Source: Aureimonas sp. Leaf324
GTDB lineage: Bacteria; Pseudomonadota; Alphaproteobacteria; Rhizobiales; Rhizobiaceae
DNA length: 64,000 nt
Assembly (NCBI RefSeq): GCF_001423245.1
Contig: NZ_LMOH01000008.1
Coordinates: 21,363-85,362, forward strand
Reading direction: 5' to 3'
Below, piece by piece: positions 34,121 through 43,638 of this stretch. Position 1 is the first letter of the stretch. Each line of letters begins with the position of its first letter. Below the pieces are notes generated by a model. That model did no database searches, was not told the origin of the DNA, and saw only the letters and a program-made list of their open reading frames with translations. A program made the translations under genes and the position numbers.

Positions 34121-36016
34121 TCAGAAGTCCTCCCACTCGGAGGCTGCGGGAGCCGACTTCAGGGCCGCGCCGCCGCGGCCCGTGCTGCGCATCTGCGCGA
34201 CGCCGGTCCGGGGCTTGGCCGGGCGCGCCGCGGACGCGGCGGGTGCCGCCGAGCGGATCTGGAAGCGCCGCGTGAGGGCGGCGAGCCGCTCGGTCTCCTC
34301 GGTCAGGGCGTGCGCCGCCGCCGTCGTTTCCTCGACCATCGCCGCATTCTGCTGCGTCACGTGATCCATCTGATCGGCGGCCGATGCGACCTCCTTCAGA
34401 CGCTGGGCCTGCTCGCTGGCGCTGTCGGCGATCCGCGAGACGATCGCGCTGACGTCGCCGACCTTGGAGACGATCTTTCCGAGCGACGAGCCCGAAGCGG
34501 AGACGAGTTCGACGCCGATCGCGACCTGCGAGGCGGAGCTCGAGATCAGCGACTTGATCTCCTTGGCCGCCTCCGCCGAGCGCTGGGCAAGCCCGCGCAC
34601 CTCCTGCGCGACAACCGCGAACCCCCGGCCGGCCTCGCCGGCACGCGCGGCCTCGACGCCGGCGTTCAGCGCCAGAAGGTTGGTCTGGAAGGCGATCTCG
34701 TCGATCACCCCGATGATCTTGCCGATCTGGTCGGACGAGGTCTTGATCGCGCCCATCGCGGCCACCGCGCGGGCCACGATCTCGCCCCCCGCCGCCGCAT
34801 CGCGTTCGGTCCCGGTCGCGGCCTTCTGGGCGTCGCCGGCGCCGGTAGCCGTTCCGTCGATGGCGACGGTCACGTCGGCCAGCGCCGCGACGGTCTCCTC
34901 CAGCGACGCGGCCTGCTGTTCGGTGCGGTGCGCGAGGTCGTTCGAGGCGCTCGCGATCTCCCCGAGGCCGAGGCGGATCGTCCCGATGGATTCGACCACC
35001 GTCCCGATCGCGCCCTCGAGGGCCTCCACCGACGTGTTGAACGTCCGCCGGATGGGCTCGAACTCGGGCGCGACGGCCGCGGCCATGCGCACGGTGAGGT
35101 CGCCCTGGGAGAGGCGTTCGAAGCTCTGCTCCACAAGGTGGACGAAGACGCGCAGGTCCTCCGACTTGGCCTGATCGACCGCCGCCTGACGGGCGATGCC
35201 GGCGGCGCGGACCTCGCGGCTGGCCTCGGCGTCCGCTTCGAGGCGGCGCTTTTCGAGGGCGGCGTCCTTGAAGACCTGAACGGCGCCGGCCATGTCGCCG
35301 ATCTCGTCGCGGCGCGCCGTGGCGGGGATCTCGACCGACGTGTCCCCTTCGGCGAGACGGCGCATCGTGCCGGTCAGCCCGACGATCGGGCGCGAGATCG
35401 TGCGCACCAGCAGCCATCCCATGAGGAGCGCGATGGCGCCGCTGATCGCGAGCGAGCCGATCATCGTGCGCAGCGACATGGCGTTCGCGGCCTCGGCCGC
35501 GGCGCTGTTCGAGGCGATCAGCTCGTCCTGGATCTTGAGCGCGTCGTCGAGGAGGTCGTAGGCCTGCGTCAACGGAAACTGCTTGGGCAGCGCCAGCGCG
35601 TCGGGCCGGGTCGCGGGATCGCGTCCGAGCTCGATCATGCGGTTGCCGGCCTTCTCCCACCAGGTCTCGACCACGGCGCGCGCCGCCGAGACCTTCGCCT
35701 TCTGCTCGCTCGACGGCGACAGCGCGAGGAAGCCGTCCGCGGCTTTCAGGAAGCCGGCCTTCGCGTCCGCGTAGGTCTTCAGGAAGCGTTCCTCGCCCGT
35801 CAGGAGGTTGTTGCCGATGGCGTTCTGCTGCCGGTAGAGCGAGGCGCGCATGCGCTCGGCCTGGAGCGAGGCCAGGAAGTTGCTGGTCTGCGCCCCGTTC
35901 GCGACCGAAGCGTCGGTCAGGCTCGACCAGAGCATGCCGTTCGCGGCCAGGAGCACGGCCATGATCGCCGCGAAGGCGAAGACGATCTTTCGGGAAATGG
36001 TGATCTTCGGCAGCAT
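34121..36016 (-). CDS. Methyl-accepting chemotaxis protein
   Basis: 631 aa. Two membrane segments: about 11-31 ([18 protein letters not shown]) and 184-206 ([20 protein letters not shown]). They bracket a periplasmic four-helix sensor domain of about 150 residues. A HAMP domain follows, with a second HAMP-like linker, then the signalling domain with the hairpin tip [20 protein letters not shown] and [20 protein letters not shown]. The protein ends in EWEDF, matching the xWxxF pentapeptide that tethers CheR/CheB in high-abundance receptors. No other chemotaxis genes are nearby. The ligand is unknown. Confidence 0.93.
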   Translation of the reverse strand: MLPKITISRKIVFAFAAIMAVLLAANGMLWSSLTDASVANGAQTSNFLASLQAERMRASLYRQQNAIGNNLLTGEERFLKTYADAKAGFLKAADGFLALSPSSEQKAKVSAARAVVETWWEKAGNRMIELGRDPATRPDALALPKQFPLTQAYDLLDDALKIQDELIASNSAAAEAANAMSLRTMIGSLAISGAIALLMGWLLVRTISRPIVGLTGTMRRLAEGDTSVEIPATARRDEIGDMAGAVQVFKDAALEKRRLEADAEASREVRAAGIARQAAVDQAKSEDLRVFVHLVEQSFERLSQGDLTVRMAAAVAPEFEPIRRTFNTSVEALEGAIGTVVESIGTIRLGLGEIASASNDLAHRTEQQAASLEETVAALADVTVAIDGTATGAGDAQKAATGTERDAAAGGEIVARAVAAMGAIKTSSDQIGKIIGVIDEIAFQTNLLALNAGVEAARAGEAGRGFAVVAQEVRGLAQRSAEAAKEIKSLISSSASQVAIGVELVSASGSSLGKIVSKVGDVSAIVSRIADSASEQAQRLKEVASAADQMDHVTQQNAAMVEETTAAAHALTEETERLAALTRRFQIRSAAPAASAARPAKPRTGVAQMRSTGRGGAALKSAPAASEWEDF

Positions 36017-36211
36017 CGCACGGGATCCACGCGGAGACGATCGTCGGCGACGATGTCGATGGAGACGTCCCGTTCTACGACAGCTGAATGAAGGTTCCGT
36101 TGCGCGCCCTCTCCGGTGGACGGCCCGACGGCGCGACGAGTTCGGCAGCGATCATGGGGAACCCGCCGCCAGGGGGCCGTACACAGGAGTACGGCGCCGA
36201 TCGCAGATGGT

Positions 36212-37168
36212 TCAGGTCCGTTCGGCCGATGTGGCGGGATCGCCGGACCCGTCTCCCCAGCGCAGCACCCTGTCTCGGCGGCCGGCCTCGACCGACACGT
36301 CCGACATGTGCCTCGCCACGGCCCCGGCGGTGGTCCACCAGATGCGGGGGTCGTCGCGCTCCCGAAGTCGCGTCAGGACGCGGTCGAGGTGCAGGGCGCG
36401 GTGGGCCTGTCCCATGATGTAGGGGTGCAGCGCGATGCCGAGAACGAGGGGACGGCGCTCGCATTCGCCGAGGAGCTGGTCGACCGCGTCCTCGATCATC
36501 GCCGCGAACGTCGCCGCTTCCTGATGGCGAGAGACGATGGACGGGATGTCGTTGATCTCCTGCGAATAGGGGATCGACAGGATCCCCGCTCCGCTGCGGG
36601 TCTCGAGCCGGGTCGGCTGGTCGTCGTGCGCCCAGTCGAGGACATAGGTGAAGCCCGCTTCCTCCAGGAGATCGGGCGTGTGGTGGCTTTCCGAAATCCA
36701 GGGGCCGAGCCAGCCCTGCGGCCGGACGCCGATCCTCTCGAAGTCGTCGAGGGTCCGCGCGATCATCGACCGCTCCTCGTCCTCGCTCATCTGCCCTTCC
36801 GCCTCGGCGTTGGTCTGGCCGTGCGCGGCGATCTCGTCGCCCCGGTCGCGGCAGGCCTCCGCCAGTCCCGGACACCGTTCGATCGCCGCGCTGTTGACGA
36901 GCGCGGTGGTGGACAGTTCCAGCCGGTCGAACATTTCCATGAAACGCCAGGCGCCGACGCGGTTGCCGTAGTCGCGCCAGGCGAAGTTCATGACGTCGGG
37001 CTCGGTCTGGGACGGCGCCAGCTTGGCGCCCAGCCCGTCCCCGAACCCGAAGACCTCGTGGTTGACGCCGAGGTAGACGGCGAGCCGGCGCCCTTCGGGT
37101 CAGGAGTAGTCGGGCCGCCCAAGGATGGGCGAGTAATCGTACCGGCTGTGATGGGGCAGATCGGACAT
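36212..37168 (-). pseudogene. Polysaccharide deacetylase (PuuE-like) interrupted by an in-frame TGA
   Basis: The frame from ATG 37168 (MSDLPHHSRYDYSPILGRPD), with GAGGA upstream, hits TGA at 37100-37102 after PDYS. It then continues in the same frame as PEGRRLAVYLGVNHEVFGFG, then MNFAWRDYGNRVGAWRFMEM, to the stop at 36212. Homologues have Trp at the TGA position (PDY-x-WPxGxRLAVY), so a TGG-to-TGA change is implied. The 317-residue product would be a NodB-fold deacetylase of the allantoinase/PuuE type, with HGQTN and ESHHTPDLLEEAG metal-site regions. Re-initiation at ATG 36991 would give only 259 aa without the first strand. Confidence 0.7.
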
Positions 37169-37501
37169 GGCGACATCCTCGGCTCGTGTGGCCACGTCGA
37201 CCCGGCGCCGGAAAGGCCCCGACCGACCGCACGCAACGCCGCCCCGGACGGGCCGCGCCGTCCTAGACGCGCGGGACGGACGGCGGTTCCGTCTTTGGCC
37301 GGGCAGATGGGTCCCGCGCTCCCCCCCCCCAATGTTCGGTTCATGCCGGGTGTCCATCGCCAGGATCGCAACGACCTTGCGGATCGAGGCGCCATGCGAT
37401 CCGCGATGGCGACGAGGCGGCGGTCTTCGGACGGCCCGCCCCTGGAAACGCCAGCCGGAAGCGGGCAGAGAGTGGGCGGTCTCGTCGTCGGACGTCCCCC
37501 T
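37169..37501. other. Non-coding stretch with a 10-base C tract
   Basis: About 330 bp between two minus-strand genes, containing a run of ten C at 37321-37330. No gene, promoter or hairpin could be called with confidence. Confidence 0.5.
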
Positions 37502-37984
37502 TCAGAGCGTCCGGTACATCACCAGCGCGTCGACGTCGCCCAGCGTCGGATGGCGGAATGCGCCGGGCAGCCGCCCGACGGTCTCGAAGCCCATCGCGGC
37601 CCACAGGTTGACGGCCCGAACGTTGGTGCTGACCACGAAATTGAACTGCATCGCCTCGTAGCCGAGCGCGCGGGCCCGTTCGATCGAGTCGGCGCACATC
37701 CGCCGGGCGACGCCCCGTCCGGTCGCCGCCTCCGCGGTGACGTAGCCGCAGTTGCACACGTGGCTCCCGCCGCCGCCCTGGTTCGTCCGGATGTAGTACG
37801 TGCCCAGGAGCGTCCCGTCCTCCTCCGCGACGAAGGTCCGTTTGTCGGGGGCGGTCCAGTAGGCAAGGAGATCGTCGTCGCCCATGCGAGGATCCAGCGC
37901 ATAGGTTTCGCCCGCCGCGACGACGGGGCGGATGGCGGCGAGAATGGCGGGAGCGTCGTCCGGGCGGGCGGGTCGAATGTGCAT
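37502..37984 (-). CDS. GNAT-family N-acetyltransferase
   Basis: 160 aa from ATG 37984 (MHIRPARPDDAPAILAAIRP), the normal GNAT start. The acetyl-CoA pyrophosphate loop is AATGRGVARRMCADSIERA near residues 86-104 (R/Q-x-x-G-x-A pattern). A C-terminal VRAVNLWAAMGFETVGRLPG near 124-143 is the classic motif B, with N-x-x-A/x-x-L-x-x-x-x-GF. Similar enzymes acetylate small molecules such as phosphinothricin or amino acids. The gene is monocistronic, and the substrate is unknown. Confidence 0.88.
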   Translation of the reverse strand: MHIRPARPDDAPAILAAIRPVVAAGETYALDPRMGDDDLLAYWTAPDKRTFVAEEDGTLLGTYYIRTNQGGGGSHVCNCGYVTAEAATGRGVARRMCADSIERARALGYEAMQFNFVVSTNVRAVNLWAAMGFETVGRLPGAFRHPTLGDVDALVMYRTL

Positions 37985-38393
37985 GGCGGACGGATAGGGT
38001 GCGTGTCGGCAAAAGAAAAGACGAGGATCCGTAAGAAGCCGCGCGTTATCCGGCATCCTCCTGCCCGAGGCGTCCGGTCCCACCCTGCGACGGGCCTCCC
38101 CTCGCCGACCGTTTATCCGCTTGATGGCCGCAAGCGCCAGCGCCGCCGTCGTCGGCGCACTGCCAGGATACGGATGGGGCAACCGATCATCCGCGCATCC
38201 GATCACCGCGTGGTCGCGGAAAAAACGAAACGGAGGCGCGCCCCTTGCGAGATCGGGAGGGCGGTCCGCTGCGCCAGCGCCGGAGGCCGGGTTGGATCGC
38301 CGGGCGCATCCGGTCGCGGCGGAACACATTTCCGTGCGCTTCGTTTGATCGGGACACCTCGTGCCGAAAGGCTCGTTCTTCGGATCCCGCACC
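37985..38393. other. No gene recognised between the GNAT and efflux genes
   Basis: About 410 bp of divergent upstream region. A GTG-initiated extension of the efflux gene to 38361 is possible. No TetR/MarR-type regulator gene, nor any obvious palindrome, is present. Confidence 0.4.
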
Positions 38394-39662
38394 ATGCTCG
38401 ATGAATCCCGCCTCCCCTGGGCCAACGGCGATGCCGACGGTTCGATCGCCATCAACCCGGAAGGACGGGCCGGCGAGCGGGATCACGCCGAGGCGCGGGC
38501 GCCCGATGAGCGAAAGGTCCAGCCCGCCCCCGAACAGGGCCGCACCGACGCCCGCGACGAAGCGAAGCCGGACACGGGCGGTGACGACAAGGCCGATGAA
38601 ACGGCCGACAAGACGGCCAAGCGTCCCTCGATCCTGCGCCGGCATCCCTTCATCGTGCTTCTGGTGCTGATCGCGATCGTCGCGGCGGCGGTGGGCGGCT
38701 ACATCTACTGGCAGACGGCGATCTACCCGTACGAATCGACCGACGACGCCTTCATCGATTCCCGCCAGTTCGCCATCTCGCCGCAGGTCGCGGGCTACGT
38801 CTCGGAGGTGCCGGTGTCCGACAACCAGCATGTCGAGGCCGGCGCCGTCATCCTGCGCATCGATCCGCGCGACTACCAGGCCGCGGTCGACGAGGCGGAG
38901 GCGCGCATCGCGGCGGCGCAAGCCGCGATCAGCGGCGCGGACGCGCAGATCGCCGCGCAGCAGGCGCAGGTCGTCGAAGCCCAGGCCGCCGTCACGCAGA
39001 ACGAGGCGAGCGTCCAGTTCGCGCAGGAGGAGGCCGCCCGCGCGCAGCAGCTCGTCCGCTCCGGCGCCGGCACGGTGCAGACCGCGCAGCAGCAGACCTC
39101 GAACCTGCGCCAGGCGGAGGCCGAGCTGAACCGCTCGCGCGCCGCGGTGACCGCGGCGGAAAAGCAGGTCGGCTCGCTCCAGGCGCAGCGCGCCACCTCG
39201 GTCGCGGACCTGCGCGAGGCCAACGCCCAGGCCGCCCAGGCCAAGCTCAACCTGTCCTACGTCACCGTGACCGCCGCCCAGCCGGGCCGCGTCGTCAAGC
39301 TCACGGGCGCGGTCGGCCAGTATGTGCAGACCGGGCAGAGCGTCGCCATGTTCGTGCCGGACGACATCTGGGTGACCGCCAACTTCAAGGAAACGCAGAT
39401 CACCGACATGCGGCCGGGCCAGCCCGTCGACATCCGCATCGACGCCTACCCGGACCATGAGATCCGCGGCCATGTCGATTCCGTGCAGCCCGGCTCGGGC
39501 ACCGCCTTCTCGCTGCTGCCGGCCGAGAACGCCACCGGCAACTACGTGAAGGTCGTGCAGCGCGTGCCGGTGAAGATCGTGGCCGACGGCTGGCCGCAGG
39601 ACGTCTCGATCGGCCCGGGCATGTCGGTCGTGCCGACCGTCACCGTTCGCGCCAAGGACTGA
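38394..39662 (+). CDS. emrA: EmrA-type membrane fusion protein (HlyD family)
   Basis: 422 aa from ATG 38394 (MLDESRLPWANGD). A charged cytoplasmic tail of about 80 residues rich in Asp/Lys/Ala precedes one membrane anchor at about 84-106 (FIVLLVLIAIVAAAVGGYIY). Then come the barrel-sandwich hybrid (VAGYVSEVPVSDNQHVEAGA, then ILRIDPRDYQAA), a long Ala/Gln-rich coiled-coil hairpin, and the return half (VTVTAAQPGRVVKLTGAVGQ). It links the inner-membrane pump to an outer-membrane channel. It is followed 5 bp later by the EmrB-type gene. The pump probably exports hydrophobic drugs or acids. Confidence 0.92.
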   Translation: MLDESRLPWANGDADGSIAINPEGRAGERDHAEARAPDERKVQPAPEQGRTDARDEAKPDTGGDDKADETADKTAKRPSILRRHPFIVLLVLIAIVAAAVGGYIYWQTAIYPYESTDDAFIDSRQFAISPQVAGYVSEVPVSDNQHVEAGAVILRIDPRDYQAAVDEAEARIAAAQAAISGADAQIAAQQAQVVEAQAAVTQNEASVQFAQEEAARAQQLVRSGAGTVQTAQQQTSNLRQAEAELNRSRAAVTAAEKQVGSLQAQRATSVADLREANAQAAQAKLNLSYVTVTAAQPGRVVKLTGAVGQYVQTGQSVAMFVPDDIWVTANFKETQITDMRPGQPVDIRIDAYPDHEIRGHVDSVQPGSGTAFSLLPAENATGNYVKVVQRVPVKIVADGWPQDVSIGPGMSVVPTVTVRAKD

Positions 39663-39667
39663 CCCCG

Positions 39668-41266
39668 GTGTCCGCCGCGACCGCCGCCCCCGCCAAGCCG
39701 GCGGGCGCCGGCAATCCATGGGTGATCGCCGTCGTCGTGTCGATCGCGACCTTCATGGAGGTGCTGGACACCACGATCGCCAACGTCGCGCTGCGCTACA
39801 TCTCGGGCGGCCTCGGCGTCTCCTCGGACGAGGCCTCGTGGGTGGTCACGACCTATCTCGTCTCCAACGCCATCACGCTGACGGCCTCCTCGTTCATCGC
39901 CAAGCGCTACGGGCGCAAGCGCTTCTATCTCGCCTGCCTTGCGGTCTTCACGATCTCCTCGGTCCTGTGCGGTCTCGCCTGGAACATCGAGTCCCTCCTG
40001 TTCTTCCGCATCCTGCAGGGGTTCGCAGGCGGCGGCATGGTGCCGATCTCGCAGTCGATCCTCGCGGACTCGTTCCCGCCCGAGAAGCGCGGCCAGGCCT
40101 TCGCGCTGTTCGGCGTCGCGGTCGTCGTCGCGCCCGTCGTCGGGCCGACGCTCGGCGGCTGGCTGTCGGACAACGTGTCCTGGCACTGGTGCTTCCTCAT
40201 CAACGGGCCGGTCGGCGTCCTCGCCTTCGCGCTGGTCTGGTTCCTCGTCACCGAATCCGACGAGGCGCGTCAGGAGCGCGAGGCGATCAAGAAGAAAGGC
40301 ATCCGCTTCGACATCGTCGGCTTCCTCGCCGTCGCGACCTTCCTCGGCGCCCTGGAGCTCGTGCTCGACCGCGGCCAGACCGAGGACTGGTTCGGCTCGA
40401 ACTTCATCATCGTCTCGGCGACCGTCTGCGTCCTCGCCTTCCTGTTCATGATCCCGTGGGAGCTTCGCCACGAGAACCCGGTGGTGGATCTGCGCATGGT
40501 CGCCAGCCGGCAGTTCGGCTCGTGCTTCCTCGTGATGATGGCGACCGGCGCGATCCTGATCGCGACCACCCAGTTCGTGCCCGAACTCCTGCAGAGCTTC
40601 TACGGCTACACGGCGACCTGGGCGGGCATGGCTCTCTCGCCGGGCGGCATCGTCACCATGACGATGATGTTCGTGGTCGGGCGGGTGACCGCGATCGTGC
40701 AGCCGAAATACCTGATCGCGCTCGGCGCGGCGATCGTGGCGGCCGCCATGTGGGATCTCACGCGCCTCTCGCCCGACGCCAACTTCGGCTACTTCGTCTG
40801 GTCGCGCATCTTCGTCGGCCTCGGCCTGCCCCTGATCTTCATTCCGATCACCACCGCGTCCTACGACGGCATCCCGAAGAACAAGACCGACCAGGCCTCG
40901 GCCCTCATCAACGTCGCGCGCAACGTGGGCGGCTCGATCGGCGTGTCGATCGCGCAGAACACGCTGGCCTTCCGCGAGCAGTTCCACCAGAGCCGGCTGG
41001 TCGAGCACATCACCCCGTCGAGCCCCGCCTATCACCAGACGATGGAGGCGACGGTCGCGATGCTGCGCGCTCGCGGCCTTTCGGCGCCGGACGCCGAGCA
41101 GAGCGCCATCGCGCTGATCGGGCAGACGCTTCAACAGCAGGTCGGCTATCTCGCCTATATCGACGTCTTCCACGTCCTGATGCTGATCTCGCTCTGCGCG
41201 GTGCCGCTGGCGCTGATCCTGCGCAACGTGAAGCCGGGCGGCGGAGCGCCGGCCGGCGCCCACTGA
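39668..41266 (+). CDS. emrB: EmrB-type DHA2 major facilitator efflux transporter
   Basis: 532 aa from a GTG start at 39668, with AAGGA upstream, 5 bp after the fusion-protein gene. Fourteen hydrophobic segments fit DHA2. The first helix carries the D1-type motif MEVLDTTIANVALRYISGGL, and motif A-like FIAKRYGRKRFYL follows helix 2. Motif C, with VVVAPVVGPTLGGWL near 155-170, is typical of antiporters. With the EmrA-type partner it should form a proton-driven tripartite pump. Ends convergent with the BLUF gene, with an inverted repeat between. Confidence 0.93.
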   Translation: MSAATAAPAKPAGAGNPWVIAVVVSIATFMEVLDTTIANVALRYISGGLGVSSDEASWVVTTYLVSNAITLTASSFIAKRYGRKRFYLACLAVFTISSVLCGLAWNIESLLFFRILQGFAGGGMVPISQSILADSFPPEKRGQAFALFGVAVVVAPVVGPTLGGWLSDNVSWHWCFLINGPVGVLAFALVWFLVTESDEARQEREAIKKKGIRFDIVGFLAVATFLGALELVLDRGQTEDWFGSNFIIVSATVCVLAFLFMIPWELRHENPVVDLRMVASRQFGSCFLVMMATGAILIATTQFVPELLQSFYGYTATWAGMALSPGGIVTMTMMFVVGRVTAIVQPKYLIALGAAIVAAAMWDLTRLSPDANFGYFVWSRIFVGLGLPLIFIPITTASYDGIPKNKTDQASALINVARNVGGSIGVSIAQNTLAFREQFHQSRLVEHITPSSPAYHQTMEATVAMLRARGLSAPDAEQSAIALIGQTLQQQVGYLAYIDVFHVLMLISLCAVPLALILRNVKPGGGAPAGAH

Positions 41267-41268
41267 GC

Positions 41269-41314
41269 GACGCGCGGCCGGGGCCGGGGCCGGGAGCCGG
41301 GCGGAACGCGCGTC
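41269..41314. terminator. Inverted repeat between emrB and the BLUF gene
   Basis: GACGCGCG (41269-41276) pairs with CGCGCGTC (41307-41314) across a 30-bp loop containing GC-rich repeats. It sits between convergent genes and overlaps the BLUF stop codon. With no U-tract, it is a weak bidirectional terminator candidate. Confidence 0.4.
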
Positions 41315-41753
41315 AGGCCGCCACTTCCTCCTCGATCGTCAGGTCGCGCAGGAGCGTGTGGATCTCGTCGCCGCTGAGGCGCGACGGGTCGAAGCCGCTC
41401 GATGCGCCCACAGTCTGGAAGCGGTCCGCATCGCGGTCCGACGCGCCGACGAAGCCCATCGCCCAGTTCGGGAAGCTGCGCGCGGCGATCGGATCGAGGG
41501 CGAGGAGCGCGACTTCGCCGTGCCGTTCATCCTGCTGGATCCGCTCGAAGGCGGCCTCGATGGTGGCGAGCGGGCCTTCGAGGACCTGCGCGAAGCAGCC
41601 GGCGTTGAAGAGGAGCGCGCCGGTAATCCCGTCGCGGGCGTTGTTCGTCCGGCTCCGGGCGAGGATGTCGTCGACATGGGCCGCGAACGCCGCGGCGTCG
41701 CCGGAAATGTGATTGCGGCTGTAGTAGACGAGGCGGTGCAGGCTAGCGGTCAT
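41313..41753 (-). CDS. Stand-alone BLUF-domain blue-light photoreceptor
   Basis: 146 aa from ATG 41753; its start overlaps the stop of the GGDEF-EAL gene (ATGA 41750-41753). The full BLUF fold is present: the flavin-site Tyr10 in LVYYSR, Asn38/Arg40 in RTNNARDGITGALLFN, Gln56 in CFAQVLEG, and the semi-conserved Trp97 and Met99 in FPNWAMGF. These are the residues whose hydrogen bonds with FAD switch on blue-light absorption. No effector domain is fused; after residue 105 only a short helical tail remains. Co-translation with a c-di-GMP enzyme strongly suggests that it regulates that enzyme in trans. Confidence 0.9.
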   Translation of the reverse strand: MTASLHRLVYYSRNHISGDAAAFAAHVDDILARSRTNNARDGITGALLFNAGCFAQVLEGPLATIEAAFERIQQDERHGEVALLALDPIAARSFPNWAMGFVGASDRDADRFQTVGASSGFDPSRLSGDEIHTLLRDLTIEEEVAA

Positions 41754-43387
41754 CGGGCGTGTCCCTCGCGGTCCTTGATATGCTGGGTCAGGAAGGCTTC
41801 GACGTCGCCGGCCGGCATCGGGCGGCCCGTCAGATAGCCCTGGACGTGCGTGCAGCGCTCCTCCCGGATGCGTGCGAGCTGTTCGGCGGTCTCGACGCCC
41901 TCGGCCGTGATCGCCATGCCGAGACTGGTGCCGAGCCCCGCGACGGCGCGAAGGATCGCCTCGCTGTCGGCGTTCGCGTTGGCGACGAAGGAGCGGTCGA
42001 TCTTGATCTTGTTGAACGGAAACTTCTGGAGATAGCTGAGCGACGAGTAGCCGGTGCCGAAGTCGTCCATCGAGATCTTGACGCCGAGGTCGCTGAGGGC
42101 CGCGAGCGTCTTCAGGACGTTGTCGGTGTCGTCGAGGAGAACCCCCTCGGTGATCTCGATCTCCAGACGGTGGGCGGGCAGGCCCGACTTCTCGAGCGCC
42201 GAGGCGACGGTGGCGAGCAGCGTGTCCGCCTTGAACTGGAGGGGCGAGACGTTCACCGCGACGATCATCTCGCCCGGCCAGGACATCGCCTCGTGGCAGG
42301 CCGTCCGCAGCACCCATTCGCCGATCCTGACGATCAGGCCGTTCTCCTCGGCCAGCGAGATGAAGTCGAGCGGAGGGATGGAGCCCTTCGTCGGGTGCTT
42401 CCAGCGCAGGAGCGCCTCGAACCCGATGCAGGTGTCGGTGGCGAGATCGAGGAAGGGCTGGAAGTTCAGCTCGAACTGCTTCAGCGCCAGCGCCCGGCGC
42501 AGGTCGATCTCCATCTCGCGCCGCTTGTGCAGGAGCTCGTCCATGCCGGCCTCGAACATCCGGTATCGACCGCGACCGGCGCGCTTGGCCTCGTAGAGGG
42601 CGAGGTCGCCGTTGCGCAGCATGTCCCGCGCCTGGGTGACCGAGCCCTGCAGCGCGACGCCGACGCTGGCCCCGATGTTGATCGTGTGGCCGCTGAGGAC
42701 ATAGGTCCGTCCCACGAGATCGACGATCCGGGCCGCGAGCTTCTCGGCGTCCGCCGCCTCGCGCACGCCCGCTTGCAGGACGACGAACTCGTCGCCGCCG
42801 AGCCGCGCCACGACGTCGCCCTTGCGGCAGGCGCTGACGAGACGGTCGGCGACCTTCTTCAGGAGGAGATCGCCGATCCCGTGTCCGAGCGTGTCGTTGA
42901 TCATCTTGAAGCGGTCGAGGTCGAGGCAGTGGACCGCGATCGGCGCCTCCTCGCTGCGGGCGAGCGCGCCGGTCAGGTGCGACAGGAACATGTTGCGCTT
43001 CGCCAGCCCGGTCAGGTCGTCGAGGTCCGAGGCGATGGCGGGGCGGTCCTGCGTGGCCGAGGGGCGCAGATCGACCACGAACCGGCCCTCCCCGACGGGC
43101 GCGAGGGTCGCGTCGTAGGGAACGTCCCCTTTCGTCGTGAGACTCATGGAGGCGCCCCGGCTCGCGTCGAGGGCGGGAAGCGCCAGGCCGGAGCCGAGGT
43201 CGCGCACGTTCAGCCCGACGACCCATCCGCCGAACGCGGCTTCGGCCGCTGCGTTGGCATAGGTCACCGTCCCCTCAGCGCCCAATGCCAGCACCGGATG
43301 GGGAAGCGCCTGGAGCATCAGCTCGAAACCCGGCGCCTCGAGGGCGAGGACTGGCGCCGCCGGCGCAGCGGGTGTTAGAACGTTCAT
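41750..43387 (-). CDS. PAS-GGDEF-EAL cyclic-di-GMP turnover protein, coupled to BLUF
   Basis: 545 aa from ATG 43387 (MNVLTPAAPAAP). A PAS-like domain spans about 20-120 (LPHPVLALGAEGTVTYANAA). It is followed by a GGDEF domain with an intact RLGGDEF near 195-202 and substrate residues in DLDRFKMINDTLGH. The EAL domain has intact GFEALLRWKHP near 320, DDFGTGYSSLSYLQ and ITAEGVET, so both synthase and phosphodiesterase sites appear complete. No membrane segment is present, so it is cytoplasmic. The 4-bp overlap with the BLUF gene implies a stoichiometric complex that would make c-di-GMP levels light-dependent. Confidence 0.93.
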   Translation of the reverse strand: MNVLTPAAPAAPVLALEAPGFELMLQALPHPVLALGAEGTVTYANAAAEAAFGGWVVGLNVRDLGSGLALPALDASRGASMSLTTKGDVPYDATLAPVGEGRFVVDLRPSATQDRPAIASDLDDLTGLAKRNMFLSHLTGALARSEEAPIAVHCLDLDRFKMINDTLGHGIGDLLLKKVADRLVSACRKGDVVARLGGDEFVVLQAGVREAADAEKLAARIVDLVGRTYVLSGHTINIGASVGVALQGSVTQARDMLRNGDLALYEAKRAGRGRYRMFEAGMDELLHKRREMEIDLRRALALKQFELNFQPFLDLATDTCIGFEALLRWKHPTKGSIPPLDFISLAEENGLIVRIGEWVLRTACHEAMSWPGEMIVAVNVSPLQFKADTLLATVASALEKSGLPAHRLEIEITEGVLLDDTDNVLKTLAALSDLGVKISMDDFGTGYSSLSYLQKFPFNKIKIDRSFVANANADSEAILRAVAGLGTSLGMAITAEGVETAEQLARIREERCTHVQGYLTGRPMPAGDVEAFLTQHIKDREGHAR

Positions 43388-43638
43388 GGCGGCGTCCACG
43401 TCATGGCCAGGAAGCCGCGAGCATGGCAGGCAAAGGTTAGCGAAGACGCGTCGCGCCAATCGATCGCGTCGCGCCTTCCGACATTTTCGGCGCCACGGCA
43501 TCCTCCTCGAAGGTTGGACGCGACGGCCTTCGGATGTCCCGGCGACGGAACCGGATCGCGCTCGCACACGCCCGCTGGCGGTCGCCCGCGCTTTGTCGCA
43601 AGGATGCGCGCGACCCTTCCCGTCGCGGCGAGACTGAC

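Noticed and set aside
37100..37102. TGA read as tryptophan (recoded genetic code)
   Set aside because: Many genes in the window end at TGA in ATGA overlaps (for example 12168-12171 and 57351-57354), so TGA is a normal stop here.
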